A stretch of DNA of 48,903 nt from Clostridiales bacterium (GTDB taxonomy: Bacteria; Bacillota; Clostridia; Oscillospirales; Acutalibacteraceae), in contig JAAVYX010000098.1 of NCBI GenBank assembly GCA_022791355.1, positions 1 through 48,903 of the forward strand, in the 5' to 3' direction. The notes under the pieces are model-generated. The model saw nothing but the letters and a program-made list of their open reading frames with translations, made no database searches and had not been told where the DNA came from. Shown here one piece after another: positions 16,960-25,605 of the stretch. The translations under genes and the position numbers were made by a program. The first letter of the stretch is position 1. Every line of letters begins with the position of its first letter.

Positions 16960-18204
16960 TTGATTAAAGAAGCGATTGGTACCGGCGCTACCATCGAGGA
17001 AGCCAAAGAGCAGGCTGTCGCGATTCTGGGCGCAGGCTTTGAAGACAATGTTGAAATTGAAGTGCTGTCCATGCCTAAGCGGAAAACGCTTGGCCTCTTC
17101 GGCGGTTCTCCCGCGAAGGTACGGGTGAGCATGGAGGTGCCTGATCCCAAGCCCGAGCCCAAGCCCCTTTCCAAAAGACCGTCTCCCGCGGCCGACCGAG
17201 ACAAGCCGGCCGATCGTCCGGTTCAAAGCGGCCAAAGAAAGCCGGTCGAGCGAAAGAACGACGCCGCCGCTCCAAGGAACAATAAGGCGGCGGGACCGGC
17301 GCAGAAAAAACAGCCGGCCGTTTCCGACCGTCTCCCGCGGCCCAGGAATGAGGAGGCCGATGCGAAACCGGCTCCCCGGACCGCCCCGTCTAGAGCGGCT
17401 GTGGGACCGGCTGTGCCTGCCGCCCAGGTGGATCCCAATACCCCGGCCGGCCGGGCAGCGGCTTACTTGCAGAAGATTTTTACCATTATGAAACTGGACG
17501 GAGTCGAGCTTTCGGTCAGTCCGGTGGAGGGCGGATCCCAAATCGACCTGACCGGCGAGGGATTGGGCGTTATTATCGGCCGCCGGGGCGAGACCTTGGA
17601 CGCTTTGCAGTATTTGGCTTCTCTGGCCGCCAACAGCGGCGAGGGCGGATTCTATCGCCTGGTGCTCAACACCGGCAACTATCGTCAAAAGCGGGAGCAG
17701 ACCCTGCAAAGCCTGGCTCGGCGAATGGCCGCTCAGGTTTTGCGCACTGGCCGCAACCGTACCTTGGAGCCCATGAATCCCTATGAGCGCCGTGTGATTC
17801 ACACCACCATTCAGTCAATGGAGGGCGTGGTATCCAATTCGGTGGGAGACGGAGCCGCCCGTAGGGTGGTTATCAGTCCCGACCGGACGGGCGGTTCCTT
17901 TGATAGACCCCGGAATTACGATTATAGCGGCGGTCCGCGTTCTCGGACCAGCCGGCCCGGTTTCCGGGACTATCGGGAGAAATCCCCAGCGGCCCAGCGG
18001 CCGGAGGGCCAGAAGGAACAGGTCCAGCGCAGCCGCTCAGAAATCGAGGCCTTTGAGGCCAAGGCGGCGGGTAAGTCGGTCATTCTTCCGGAAAATCCTG
18101 CTCCCGCCCCCGCGCGGCGGCCGGCGGAACCCGTCTCCGCTCCTGCGAAAAAGGATGTGGGAGACGCGCCCCTTTACGGCCGGATTGATAAGAAAAGCGA
18201 ATAA
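16960..18204 (+). CDS. jag: RNA-binding protein Jag (KhpB/EloR) with extended linker and tail
   Basis: Jag proteins bind RNA and, in some Firmicutes, link elongation of the wall to Ser/Thr kinase signalling. Order of domains: Jag-N (residues 1-50, ending KRKTLGLFGGSPAKVRV), a basic disordered linker rich in Pro/Lys/Arg (about 55-160), a KH-like domain with the IIGRRGETLDALQ loop, an R3H domain with RNRTLEPMNPYERRVIH, and a further 100-residue disordered tail. At 414 residues it is about twice the B. subtilis length. The TTG at 16960 has GAGGAGGAG six bases upstream and gives MIKEAIGTGATIEEA. An intrinsic terminator follows. Confidence 0.92.
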   Translation: MIKEAIGTGATIEEAKEQAVAILGAGFEDNVEIEVLSMPKRKTLGLFGGSPAKVRVSMEVPDPKPEPKPLSKRPSPAADRDKPADRPVQSGQRKPVERKNDAAAPRNNKAAGPAQKKQPAVSDRLPRPRNEEADAKPAPRTAPSRAAVGPAVPAAQVDPNTPAGRAAAYLQKIFTIMKLDGVELSVSPVEGGSQIDLTGEGLGVIIGRRGETLDALQYLASLAANSGEGGFYRLVLNTGNYRQKREQTLQSLARRMAAQVLRTGRNRTLEPMNPYERRVIHTTIQSMEGVVSNSVGDGAARRVVISPDRTGGSFDRPRNYDYSGGPRSRTSRPGFRDYREKSPAAQRPEGQKEQVQRSRSEIEAFEAKAAGKSVILPENPAPAPARRPAEPVSAPAKKDVGDAPLYGRIDKKSE

Positions 18205-18236
18205 AGGTATTGCTTTCCATGCATGCAGGGTAAGGT

Positions 18237-18263
18237 AAAAAAAGGGCGGGTTCGCCCTTTTTT
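18237..18263 (+). terminator. Intrinsic terminator after jag
   Basis: AAAAAAAGGGCG and CGCCCTTTTTT enclose a four-base GGTT loop; the A and T runs make it usable on both strands. It closes the rpmH-jag transcript. Confidence 0.9.
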
Positions 18264-18278
18264 GCTTGTAATGGGTAT

Positions 18279-18486
18279 TACACGCTTTGCGTGCATTTTT
18301 GCGAGGCCCTCGATGGGTCGAGCGAAAAACTACACGCTTTGCGTGCATTTTTGCGAGGCCCTCGATGGGTCGAGCGAAAAACTACACGCTTTGCGTGCAT
18401 TTTTGCGAGGCCCTCGACGAGCCGAGCGAAAACCTAAACGTTTTGCGTGCATTTTTGCGATAGGCTCTAGCGCCTTGTATGCTTAC
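18279..18486 (+). repeat. Tandem array of the 52-bp family B unit
   Basis: Units begin at 18279, 18331, 18383 and 18435, exactly 52 bp apart. Each has an ACGC-TTT-GCGT hairpin, TTTTTGCGAGGCCCTCGATG, GGTCGAGCGAAAA and a joining CTA. The first three are nearly identical; the fourth diverges after about 27 bases into a family C fragment (CTCTAGCGCCTTG, 18464-18476). The remaining gap to mnmE (18487-18723) holds no gene. The unit is the same as the one inserted at 9028-9076. Confidence 0.9.
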
Positions 18487-18723
18487 GTCCCGTCCTGAGA
18501 AGTGACGGAATACAGGCTGTTTTCCCAGATGGATCAAATAAACGTCTATGGGCCGGGAGCGACCCAGTAGCATACCTTGGCTGACCAATTGCTGGAATAT
18601 CGCGGGGCGGCGAAGGATTTCTAGCGAATTGCGGCCTCTATGCTGTGAGGTCGTAGCCTTGCTTATAAAGGATTGCAAACGGTCTGTTTTGAGAAAGACA
18701 GAAAGACAGGAGGGGATCGGGGA

Positions 18724-20094
18724 ATGATGGGGGATACCATTGCCGCTATCTCTACGCCGCTGGGGGAAGGCGGCGTAGGGATGATCCGTATTTCGGGAGA
18801 GGAAGCCCGGGGAGTGGCGCATCGAATTTTCAGAAGCAGCCGGGGCGATCTTCGAATCTCTCCGGGATATAGGGCGTACTATGGACGGGTCGCCATGCCC
18901 GGCCGGAATGAAACGATTGACGAGGCGGTGGCGCTGGTCTTTGCCGCCCCGGCCAGTTATACGGGCGAGGACGTTGTGGAGCTGTCGGTACACGGGGGCG
19001 TTTATGTAGTACGGCAGGTTCTGCGGGCCGCCCTGGCCGCCGGCGCGCGGCTGGCCCAGCCGGGGGAGTTTACCCGACGGGCTTACCTCAACGGAAAGCT
19101 GGATTTGACCCAGGCCGAATCGGTCATGCATCTGATTTCGGCCCAGGGAGAGGACGCCCTGCGGGCCGCCCGGTCAGGCAGGGAGGGCGCGGTCTCCAGA
19201 CGGGTGACGGGTTTGAAGGAGCGGCTTTTGGCCTACTCGGCCGCCTTGGCCGCCTGGGCGGATTATCCCGACGAGGATATTCCCGCCCTGCAAAGCCGGA
19301 CCTTGATAGGAGAGCTGTCCGCTATATCGGCTGATTTGCAGGCGCTTTTGGCTACCTACGACGGGGGCAGGGTTCTGCGGGAGGGGGTGGAGACGGTTAT
19401 TGCCGGCCGCCCCAATGTGGGGAAGTCCACCCTAATGAATCTGCTGGCTGGCTGTCAGCGTTCCATCGTTACCCCGGTGGCCGGCACCACACGGGATGTG
19501 GTGGAGGAGACCGTTCTGCTGGGAGACCTGCGGCTGCGGCTGGCCGACACCGCCGGCCTGCGGCAGACCGAAGACCTGGTAGAGTCTATCGGCGTGGGCC
19601 GGACCCGGGAACGGCTGGCCGCCGCTGGCCTGATTCTGGCTGTCTTTGACGCCTCCCTGCCGCTGGAACAGGAGGACCGGGAGCTGCTGGACTTGCTGTC
19701 CGGCCGGCCAGCTGTTGCGGTGGTCAATAAAACCGATCTTTCTCCCCGCTTGAATTTGGAGGAGGTTGGACGGGCCGGTGCGCCGGTGGTGCAGATTGCG
19801 GCCGGCGCTGGCCGCGGTTTGGAGGAACTGAAGGCGGCAGTCGAGCAGGTGGCGGGCCTAAGTGGTTTGGATCCGGCGGCCGGTATACTGGCCAGCGAAC
19901 GGCAGCGGGACTGCGCCGTCCAAGCCCAGTCCGGCCTTGCTCAGGCCCTTGCGGCCCTGGAGCTGGGAGAAACCCTGGACGCTGTGAGCGTCTGTCTGGA
20001 CGACGCTTTGCAGGCCCTTTTGTCCCTGACAGGGGAAAGGGTTACGACTGCCGTAACCGATGAGGTTTTTAAACGGTTCTGTGTGGGAAAGTAG
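18724..20094 (+). CDS. mnmE: tRNA modification GTPase MnmE
   Basis: MnmE with MnmG forms the complex that makes the 5-carboxymethylaminomethyl modification on wobble uridine of certain tRNAs. The 456-residue protein has the N-terminal folate-binding domain (DTIAAISTPLGEGGVGMIRISG), a helical domain, and an inserted G domain with GRPNVGKST (228-236), TTRDVVEE, DTAGLR and NKTD. It ends in FCVGK, matching the conserved C-terminal FCIGK with the essential Cys. The ATG at 18724 lies eight bases after AGGAGGGG; the ORF extension to 18673 is unlikely. mnmG follows after 378 bp. Confidence 0.97.
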   Translation: MMGDTIAAISTPLGEGGVGMIRISGEEARGVAHRIFRSSRGDLRISPGYRAYYGRVAMPGRNETIDEAVALVFAAPASYTGEDVVELSVHGGVYVVRQVLRAALAAGARLAQPGEFTRRAYLNGKLDLTQAESVMHLISAQGEDALRAARSGREGAVSRRVTGLKERLLAYSAALAAWADYPDEDIPALQSRTLIGELSAISADLQALLATYDGGRVLREGVETVIAGRPNVGKSTLMNLLAGCQRSIVTPVAGTTRDVVEETVLLGDLRLRLADTAGLRQTEDLVESIGVGRTRERLAAAGLILAVFDASLPLEQEDRELLDLLSGRPAVAVVNKTDLSPRLNLEEVGRAGAPVVQIAAGAGRGLEELKAAVEQVAGLSGLDPAAGILASERQRDCAVQAQSGLAQALAALELGETLDAVSVCLDDALQALLSLTGERVTTAVTDEVFKRFCVGK

Positions 20095-20347
20095 CCGACA
20101 TTGTCAGGAAGACCGCGGCTGTGGACGGTCCCGTGCGCTCTGCTGCTGTTTTACGGACAGGACGCTGGGAGGGGGTCGCCCGGCCTGTGCCGGAAAGGCC
20201 TTTTGATCCGCGGCCTCACATAGAAAAGGCGAACCTAAATTTTGTGCAAAGGACAGGCGGGGGGGACGATGGAGGGGTCTTATTCTATCGACCGGTAGTC
20301 TTATACAGGAGGCGCGGGACGCCGGATAATGCCTCTGCTGTATTTCC

Positions 20348-20433
20348 GTTTCCAGACAATAGCGCCTTCCCTATTCCTATAATGGATCATTCGCAAACCC
20401 GCTATTGTCTGGAAACTGAAATATACTTATAGT
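20348..20433 (+). promoter_or_regulatory. 17-bp perfect inverted repeat overlapping the mnmG promoter
   Basis: The arm GTTTCCAGACAATAGCG (20348-20364) is repeated inverted without mismatch at 20400-20416, around a 35-base spacer that contains a TATAAT at 20378-20383. A second promoter fits with TTGTCT (20405-20410), inside the right arm, and TATAGT (20428-20433), 17 bp apart. The structure could be a regulator site or a leader hairpin. The rest of the 20095-20472 gap shows no gene. Confidence 0.6.
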
Positions 20434-20472
20434 ATTTATATAATTACGAAGAATCAACTAGGTGTGATGAAT

Positions 20473-22410
20473 ATGAGCTATTTTGCGGGAATATACGATG
20501 TATTGGTGGTGGGAGCCGGACATGCGGGTATAGAAGCATCGTTGGCTGCGGCGCGGCTGGGCTGCCAAACGGCTATTTTTACCATCAATCTGGATTGGGT
20601 GGGTAATCTGCCCTGCAACCCTTCCATCGGCGGCACAGCCAAGGGACATCTGGTACGAGAGATCGACGCGCTGGGAGGCGAGATGGGCCGGGCGGCCGAC
20701 GCTACCTTTTTACAGAGCCGTATGCTCAATCGAGGAAAGGGTCCGGCCGTTCACAGTCTGCGGGCTCAGATCGACCGGCGGCGGTACAGCGACTATATGA
20801 AGCGGGCGCTGGAACGGCAGGAGAATTTGGAGCTCCGCCAGTCTGAAATTATTTCCCTTAGGCCCCTTTCGCCCTCTGAACGGGAAGGGGAGGCTGAACT
20901 GGCCGGCTGGCCCTCTGAACAGCCCTGTTGGCGGGCGGTCACCCGGCTGGGAGCGGTTTATTACAGCAAAACAGTCATTCTGGCCACCGGCACCTTTCTG
21001 GGCGGCCGGATTTATGTGGGCGACGTTTCCTACGAGGGCGGCCCGGACGGTACCTTTGCGGCCACCGCCTTGGCCGCTTCTCTCAAGAAGCTGCCTATTC
21101 CGCTCCGCCGCTTCAAAACCGGCACTCCCGCCCGGGTCCACCGCCGTTCCATCGATTTTTCCCAGTTGGAAGTCCAGCCGGGTGATGATCCGATAGTACC
21201 CTTCAGCTATGCTACGGAGGAGCCGGGGGAGAATCAGGTTCTCTGTCATATCGCCTACACCAATCGGAAGACCGAAGAGGTTATCCGGGCGAATCTGCAT
21301 CGCTCCCCGCTTTTTGCCGGGATAATAGAGGGGGTTGGGCCTCGATATTGTCCCAGTATTGAGGATAAGATCGTCCGTTTTCCGGACAAGGAACGGCATC
21401 AGCTCTTTATAGAGCCTTGCGGCTTGGATACCGAGGAAATGTATCTGCAAGGCATGTCCTCCTCTCTGCCGGAGGAGGTACAGCTGGCCTTTTACCGTAC
21501 CATTAAGGGCTTGGAGCAGGTGCAGATCATGCGCAACGCTTATGCTATCGAGTATGACTGCGTGGACCCTCTTGCCTTAGCGCCGACTCTGGCCTTCAAG
21601 GAGCTGCCGGGTCTCTACGGGGCCGGTCAGTTTAACGGCTCGTCCGGTTATGAGGAAGCCGCGGCCCAGGGCCTGGCGGCGGGAATCAACGCGGCCCGGC
21701 TGGTACAAGGCCGCTCCCCGGTTATCTTCCAACGCTCCAACTCCTATATCGGCACCCTGATAGACGATCTAGTGACCAAGGGCTGTTCCGACCCCTACCG
21801 CATGATGACCTCCCGGTCCGAGTACCGTCTGCTGCTCCGGCAGGATAATGCCGACGAGCGTTTGACCCCCCAGGGCCGGGAGATCGGATTGGTGGGGGAC
21901 GCGGACTGGGAGCGTTTCCAAAGACGGATGCGGCAAAAGGAGGAGGAGCTGGCCCGGCTGAAAAAGCTGACCCTCTCCCCTTCCGACCAGCTCAATCAAC
22001 TGCTTGTTTCACATGAAACATCCCCTATATCCACCGGCATACGTATGGAGGAGCTGCTTCGCCGCCCTCGTATCAGCTATGACGATTTGGCCCCCTTTGA
22101 CCCAGACCGCCCCCCGCTGCCTCGAGATATCCGGGAGAGGGTAGAAATCGAGATCAAGTATGCCGGTTACATCAAACGGCAGCTGGCCCAGGTGGAGGAA
22201 ATGGCGAGGCTGGAAAGCCGGAAGCTGCCCGGCGGGATCGATTATCTCTCCCTGGAAGGACTGCGCAGCGAAGCGCGGGAAAAGCTGCAAAGGGTGCAGC
22301 CACGAAGTATCGGGCAGGCGGCTCGGATTTCAGGCGTAAGCCCCGCAGATATATCGGTTTTGCTCATCTGGCTGGAAAAGCGGAAGACGGGTCCCATACA
22401 GGATTCTTAG
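20473..22410 (+). CDS. mnmG: tRNA uridine 5-carboxymethylaminomethyl modification enzyme MnmG
   Basis: The FAD-dependent partner of MnmE. The 645-residue protein begins with the FAD-binding motif DVLVVGAGHAGIEASLAAARLG. Family signatures follow: CNPSIGGTAKGHLVREIDALGG, SRMLNRGKGPAVHSLRAQ, RRFKTGTPARV, YCPSIEDKIVRF, and a C-terminal helical region with IKYAGYIKRQ. The ATG at 20473 lies seven bases after AGGTGT; earlier GTG/ATG codons at 20464 and 20467 overlap that site. The coding sequence contains a parS-like palindrome at 22005. rsmG follows after 41 bp, probably on the same transcript. Confidence 0.97.
   Translation: MSYFAGIYDVLVVGAGHAGIEASLAAARLGCQTAIFTINLDWVGNLPCNPSIGGTAKGHLVREIDALGGEMGRAADATFLQSRMLNRGKGPAVHSLRAQIDRRRYSDYMKRALERQENLELRQSEIISLRPLSPSEREGEAELAGWPSEQPCWRAVTRLGAVYYSKTVILATGTFLGGRIYVGDVSYEGGPDGTFAATALAASLKKLPIPLRRFKTGTPARVHRRSIDFSQLEVQPGDDPIVPFSYATEEPGENQVLCHIAYTNRKTEEVIRANLHRSPLFAGIIEGVGPRYCPSIEDKIVRFPDKERHQLFIEPCGLDTEEMYLQGMSSSLPEEVQLAFYRTIKGLEQVQIMRNAYAIEYDCVDPLALAPTLAFKELPGLYGAGQFNGSSGYEEAAAQGLAAGINAARLVQGRSPVIFQRSNSYIGTLIDDLVTKGCSDPYRMMTSRSEYRLLLRQDNADERLTPQGREIGLVGDADWERFQRRMRQKEEELARLKKLTLSPSDQLNQLLVSHETSPISTGIRMEELLRRPRISYDDLAPFDPDRPPLPRDIRERVEIEIKYAGYIKRQLAQVEEMARLESRKLPGGIDYLSLEGLRSEAREKLQRVQPRSIGQAARISGVSPADISVLLIWLEKRKTGPIQDS
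22005..22020 (+). promoter_or_regulatory. parS-like centromere site inside mnmG
   Basis: TGTTTCACATGAAACA differs at one central base from the Firmicutes parS consensus TGTTTCACGTGAAACA. The same 16-mer is found 2.2 kb downstream in the noc-parA gap, which supports function over chance. Confidence 0.8.
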
Positions 22411-22451
22411 ATAGAACAAGGGCCGGAAAACCCGGCGGAGGAGGGTATTGT

Positions 22452-23174
22452 ATGGATTTTCCTATACATTTGGTGGAGCAGGGGTTTCGGGATTTAGAGC
22501 TTCCCATCCACATAGATGAGCAAGCAAAGCTGCGCCTGATCCAATATGCCGGTTTGTTGGTTGCGTGGAACGAAAAGATCAATCTGACCGCTATCACTCA
22601 GCCGGAGGAAATCGCGGTCAAACACTTCCTGGACTCGGCCGTCCTCTTGAAATACATGGAACTGCCGACCGCCGCCCGGGTCATAGACGTGGGCACCGGC
22701 GCGGGCTTTCCCGGCCTGGTGCTGAAAATACTTCGCCCGGACCTGCGGCTTACCCTGCTGGACAGTCTCCAAAAGCGGCTGCGGTTTTTGGAGAACGTAA
22801 CCGGCAGTCTGGGGCTATCCGCTGAACTGGTGCATGCCCGGGCGGAAGAGGGGGGGAGAAATCCCCTTTATCGGGAGGCTTTTGAACTGGCAACCGCCCG
22901 GGCCGTGGCCAGACTTCCCCTGCTGGCCGAATACTGTTTGCCTTTTGTAAAGGCTGGGGGTCTCTTTTGCGCGCTGAAGGGACCGGACGGAGAAAGGGAA
23001 TGCGGCGAAGCGGCGGCGGCCCTCGGTCTTTTGGGCGGCGGCAAGCCTTTCCTACGGTGCTATACCCTTCCCGGCGGCGATTCGCGCAGTATCATCGTCT
23101 GTGAAAAGACGTCGCAAACCCCGGCAAGATTCCCCAGAAATCCCGCCCAGATTGCAAAAAAGCCGCTGGGGTGA
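22452..23174 (+). CDS. rsmG: 16S rRNA (guanine-N7)-methyltransferase RsmG
   Basis: RsmG (GidB) methylates N7 of G527 in 16S rRNA using S-adenosylmethionine; its loss gives low-level streptomycin resistance in several bacteria. The 240-residue protein shows AWNEKINLTAIT, HFLDSAVLL, the SAM-binding motif VIDVGTGAGFPGLVLKI, LLDSLQKRLRFLENV and ATARAVARLPLLAEYCLP. The ATG has GGAGGAGGG upstream. It follows mnmG closely and precedes noc, the classic order. The last 20 residues are basic and non-conserved. Confidence 0.96.
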   Translation: MDFPIHLVEQGFRDLELPIHIDEQAKLRLIQYAGLLVAWNEKINLTAITQPEEIAVKHFLDSAVLLKYMELPTAARVIDVGTGAGFPGLVLKILRPDLRLTLLDSLQKRLRFLENVTGSLGLSAELVHARAEEGGRNPLYREAFELATARAVARLPLLAEYCLPFVKAGGLFCALKGPDGERECGEAAAALGLLGGGKPFLRCYTLPGGDSRSIIVCEKTSQTPARFPRNPAQIAKKPLG

Positions 23175-23229
23175 GCAAACGGCGTAAGAACAGAGACGGA
23201 AATGCGCAAAATTTGAAAATAGAAATTTC

Positions 23230-23258
23230 TTGAAATTTGCTCTCAAAGAGCATATAAT
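23230..23258 (+). promoter_or_regulatory. Sigma-A promoter of noc
   Basis: TTGAAA (23230-23235) and TATAAT (23253-23258) are 17 bp apart, about 50 bp before the noc GTG. It gives noc its own transcript, separate from mnmG-rsmG. Confidence 0.8.
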
Positions 23259-23309
23259 AGAACATGTAAGAATAAAAAACTTGGAAAGATATGCCAGGAG
23301 GGACAAGCT

Positions 23310-24146
23310 GTGTTTTCCTTACGAAATCGAGACAAGCGGCCGGAGGGTCAATTGATCATGCTGGCGACAAGTTCCATTCGCCCTAATCCTAATCAGCCCC
23401 GCCGCGATTTCGACGAGTACGAGCTTTCCGGCTTGGCCGAAAGCATTCGCTGCAACGGTATTTTGCAGCCTTTGGCCGTGAGAAAAGTCGACGGCAACAA
23501 TTTTGAGCTGATCGCCGGGGAGCGGCGTCTGCGGGCGGCCCGTATGGCGGGTATACAAATGGTGCCATGCATCGTTCATGAAGCGGACGATAAGCGTTCG
23601 GCTTTTCTTGCACTTTTGGAAAATCTCCAGCGGCGGGATTTATCCATGTTCGAGGAAGCGGACGGTATTGCCAGGCTAATCAATCACTATCATATCACCC
23701 AGCAGGAGGCGGCCGAACGGCTGGGCATGGCCCAGTCCACCCTGGCCAACAAGCTCCGTCTTTTAAAGTTGACCGACGATCAGCGGGAGCGAATTACCTC
23801 GGCCCGTCTGAGCGAACGGCATGCTCGGGCTATCCTGCGTCTGCCCGAGGAAAAACAGCGGGACAGCGTCATGGACGTAGTCATAGCCCAGCAGCTGACG
23901 GTCAGCGATACCAATAAGCTCATCGACCAAATGCTGGCCCCCCAGGAGGAACAGGTCGAAACGCCCCAGCCCAAGCGTATACCGGTTATCCGGGATGTGC
24001 GGCTTTTCTTCAACAGCATCACCAAGATGGTTTCTACCATGCGTCAATCCGGGGTGGACGCCAAGACCAGCCGCAGTGAAACCGAGGAGTATATCGAGTA
24101 TACTGTGATTATTCCCAAGAAGGCCGGCGGTAAAAAGGTCGGCTGA
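23310..24146 (+). CDS. noc: Nucleoid occlusion protein Noc (ParB paralogue)
   Basis: Noc is a ParB-like CTPase that binds DNA sites and membrane and blocks septum formation over the nucleoid. The 278-residue protein has the ParB N-terminal domain (SSIRPNPNQPRRDF), the CTP-binding ELIAGERRLRAARMAG, a helix-turn-helix (ITQQEAAERLGMAQSTLANK) and RLSERHARAILRLP. The C-terminal block VRLFFNSITKMVSTMRQSGV with TEEYIEYTVIIPK matches Noc rather than Spo0J. The N-terminus is short and basic (MFSLRNRDKRP), perhaps a reduced membrane-binding helix. The GTG start has AGGAGGG upstream. Position between rsmG and parA is as in Bacillus. Confidence 0.88.
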   Translation: MFSLRNRDKRPEGQLIMLATSSIRPNPNQPRRDFDEYELSGLAESIRCNGILQPLAVRKVDGNNFELIAGERRLRAARMAGIQMVPCIVHEADDKRSAFLALLENLQRRDLSMFEEADGIARLINHYHITQQEAAERLGMAQSTLANKLRLLKLTDDQRERITSARLSERHARAILRLPEEKQRDSVMDVVIAQQLTVSDTNKLIDQMLAPQEEQVETPQPKRIPVIRDVRLFFNSITKMVSTMRQSGVDAKTSRSETEEYIEYTVIIPKKAGGKKVG

Positions 24147-24183
24147 TTCCTTGTTTCGCCCACCCATATTCATTCCCATACAG

Positions 24184-24223
24184 CAAGCGCCGTCCGGCTC
24201 CTAAGGGAGTTGGACGGCGCTTG
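24184..24223 (+). terminator. Terminator-like hairpin after noc
   Basis: CAAGCGCCGTCC (24184-24195) pairs perfectly with GGACGGCGCTTG (24212-24223), followed by CCTTTGTCTGTTT. The T run is imperfect, but the 12-bp stem is strong. Confidence 0.75.
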
Positions 24224-24231
24224 CCTTTGTC

Positions 24232-24247
24232 TGTTTCACATGAAACA
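24232..24247 (+). promoter_or_regulatory. parS-like site 2
   Basis: TGTTTCACATGAAACA, identical to the site inside mnmG and one base from the parS consensus. It lies directly behind the noc terminator and 0.6 kb before parA. Confidence 0.85.
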
Positions 24248-24256
24248 AAAACGGAA

Positions 24257-24272
24257 TGTTTCATGTGAAACG
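24257..24272 (-). promoter_or_regulatory. parS-like site 3
   Basis: On the minus strand this reads CGTTTCACATGAAACA, one base from sites 1 and 2. It is inverted relative to site 2 and nine bases from it, so two ParB clamps could load side by side. Confidence 0.75.
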
Positions 24273-24401
24273 AGTAAAAGAAAAAACCGATTCTGGACGC
24301 TGAAAGAGGAAAGGGCGGGCGGCTTTTTCGGCAACAACCGTATAAAGCCTTTCAGACATTAGATATATTCTGCGATTTGCTCTTTTTCTTTTTGCATGAA
24401 T

Positions 24402-24411
24402 ATGCTATAAT
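24402..24411 (+). promoter_or_regulatory. Probable extended -10 promoter for parAB
   Basis: TATGCTATAAT carries a TG one base before a perfect TATAAT (24406-24411), an extended -10. No good -35 is present at 17 bp. The resulting transcript would carry the 24508-24750 repeat element in its leader before parA. Confidence 0.45.
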
Positions 24412-24507
24412 AATCCAAAAGCGATTGTCTATCGTTTGAACCTGGCGGGCTGCCGGCGCGGGCCGCGGCCCAGCCGGCACAGCGACAGCGTATTGGCTGG
24501 GCCTGGA

Positions 24508-24750
24508 TGCTATGCTTTGTCTTGCAAAGCAAAATATTTGTGAGGCCCTCGATGGGCCGAATGAAAATCTATAGATTTCTCTGCGGGGTGTCTAAGCGAA
24601 CAGCCTTGGGCTGTTCTGGCGGCCACGGCGCAAAAGCGCCTCTGGTCGCTTCCCACAAGGGACGCCAGAAAGAGGTTTGGCTAAAGGCCAAACTGGGAAC
24701 CTCTGTGAGGAGCGCTGGAGCCCCTCGCAAAATTTATGCATAGCGTATGA
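24508..24750 (-). repeat. MITE-like repeat, family C copy 2, with inverted ends
   Basis: The left end (CTATGCTTTG...GTGAGGCCCTCGATGG) and the right end (GCTGGAGCCCCTCGCAAAAT...GCATAGCGTAT) are imperfect inverted repeats. The left end is a variant family B unit bounded by CTA, whose hairpin stem is TGCTTTG/CAAAGCA. Inside are one GGCGCAAAAGCGCC unit and a GGTTTGGC/GCCAAAC hairpin. It matches 8706-8870 in the opposite orientation. It lies in the parA leader. Confidence 0.75.
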
Positions 24751-24829
24751 TAAAGACAATCGCAGGGCGGAGGAGGCCAGCGGCTTTCTTCCCGCCAAAA
24801 AACAGCGCGCAGTATAGGGAGGGGCGGAT

Positions 24830-25600
24830 TTGGGAAAAATTATTGCAATCGTCAATCAGAAGGGCGGCGTAGGGAAAACGACTACGGCGGTCAACCTGTC
24901 TGCGGCCATCGGCGCGGCGGGGAAGAAAACCCTTTTGTGCGATATAGACCCCCAGGGCAACAGCACCAGCGGTTACGGCGTGAGTAAGCGGGAGGTAAAG
25001 AAGTCGTCCTACGAACTGCTCATCGGCGAGGCCGAAATCGGCCAGACGATTCTCAAAACCCACTTTAAAAACGTAGATCTGATCCCGGCCAATATGGAAC
25101 TGGCTGGCGCGGAGGTGGAGCTCATCGGCTTGGACAGGCGGGAGGCCCATCTGAAAACGGCCCTTTCCCAGGTGCGGGAGCGGTACGATTTTATTTTTCT
25201 GGACTGTCCGCCCTCGCTGGGACTAATTACCATCAACGCCCTCAACGCCAGCGACACCATCCTGGTACCGATCCAGTGCGAGTATTACGCTATGGAGGGC
25301 TTATCCCAGCTGATGGCCACCGTCCGGCAGATCAAAAGATTGTATAATCCCCAGCTGGATATGGAAGGGGTGCTCCTAACCATGTACGACGGCCGGCTGA
25401 ACCTGACCCAGCAGGTGGTCAACGAGGTGAAACGGTTCTTTCCCAAAAAGGTTTTTTCCACCGTGGTGCCCCGTTCGGTCCGGCTTTCCGAGGCCCCCAG
25501 CTTTGGGCAGCCTATCCAGTATTACGACGGACGCTCCAAGGGCGCGGAGGCCTATGACGCGCTGGCCAAGGAGCTGATCAAGCAGAATAAGAAGAGGTGA
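24830..25600 (+). CDS. parA: Chromosome partitioning ATPase ParA (Soj)
   Basis: ParA/Soj is a Walker-type ATPase that works with ParB at parS in origin segregation and, in Bacillus, controls DnaA. The 256-residue protein has the deviant Walker A NQKGGVGKTTTAVNLSAA, the switch region CDIDPQGNSTSGYG, FLDCPPSLGLITINAL and VPIQCEYYAMEGLSQL. It starts at a TTG behind GGGAGGGGCGG. parB begins five bases after its stop, so the two are coexpressed. Confidence 0.97.
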   Translation: MGKIIAIVNQKGGVGKTTTAVNLSAAIGAAGKKTLLCDIDPQGNSTSGYGVSKREVKKSSYELLIGEAEIGQTILKTHFKNVDLIPANMELAGAEVELIGLDRREAHLKTALSQVRERYDFIFLDCPPSLGLITINALNASDTILVPIQCEYYAMEGLSQLMATVRQIKRLYNPQLDMEGVLLTMYDGRLNLTQQVVNEVKRFFPKKVFSTVVPRSVRLSEAPSFGQPIQYYDGRSKGAEAYDALAKELIKQNKKR

Positions 25601-25605
25601 CGAGG

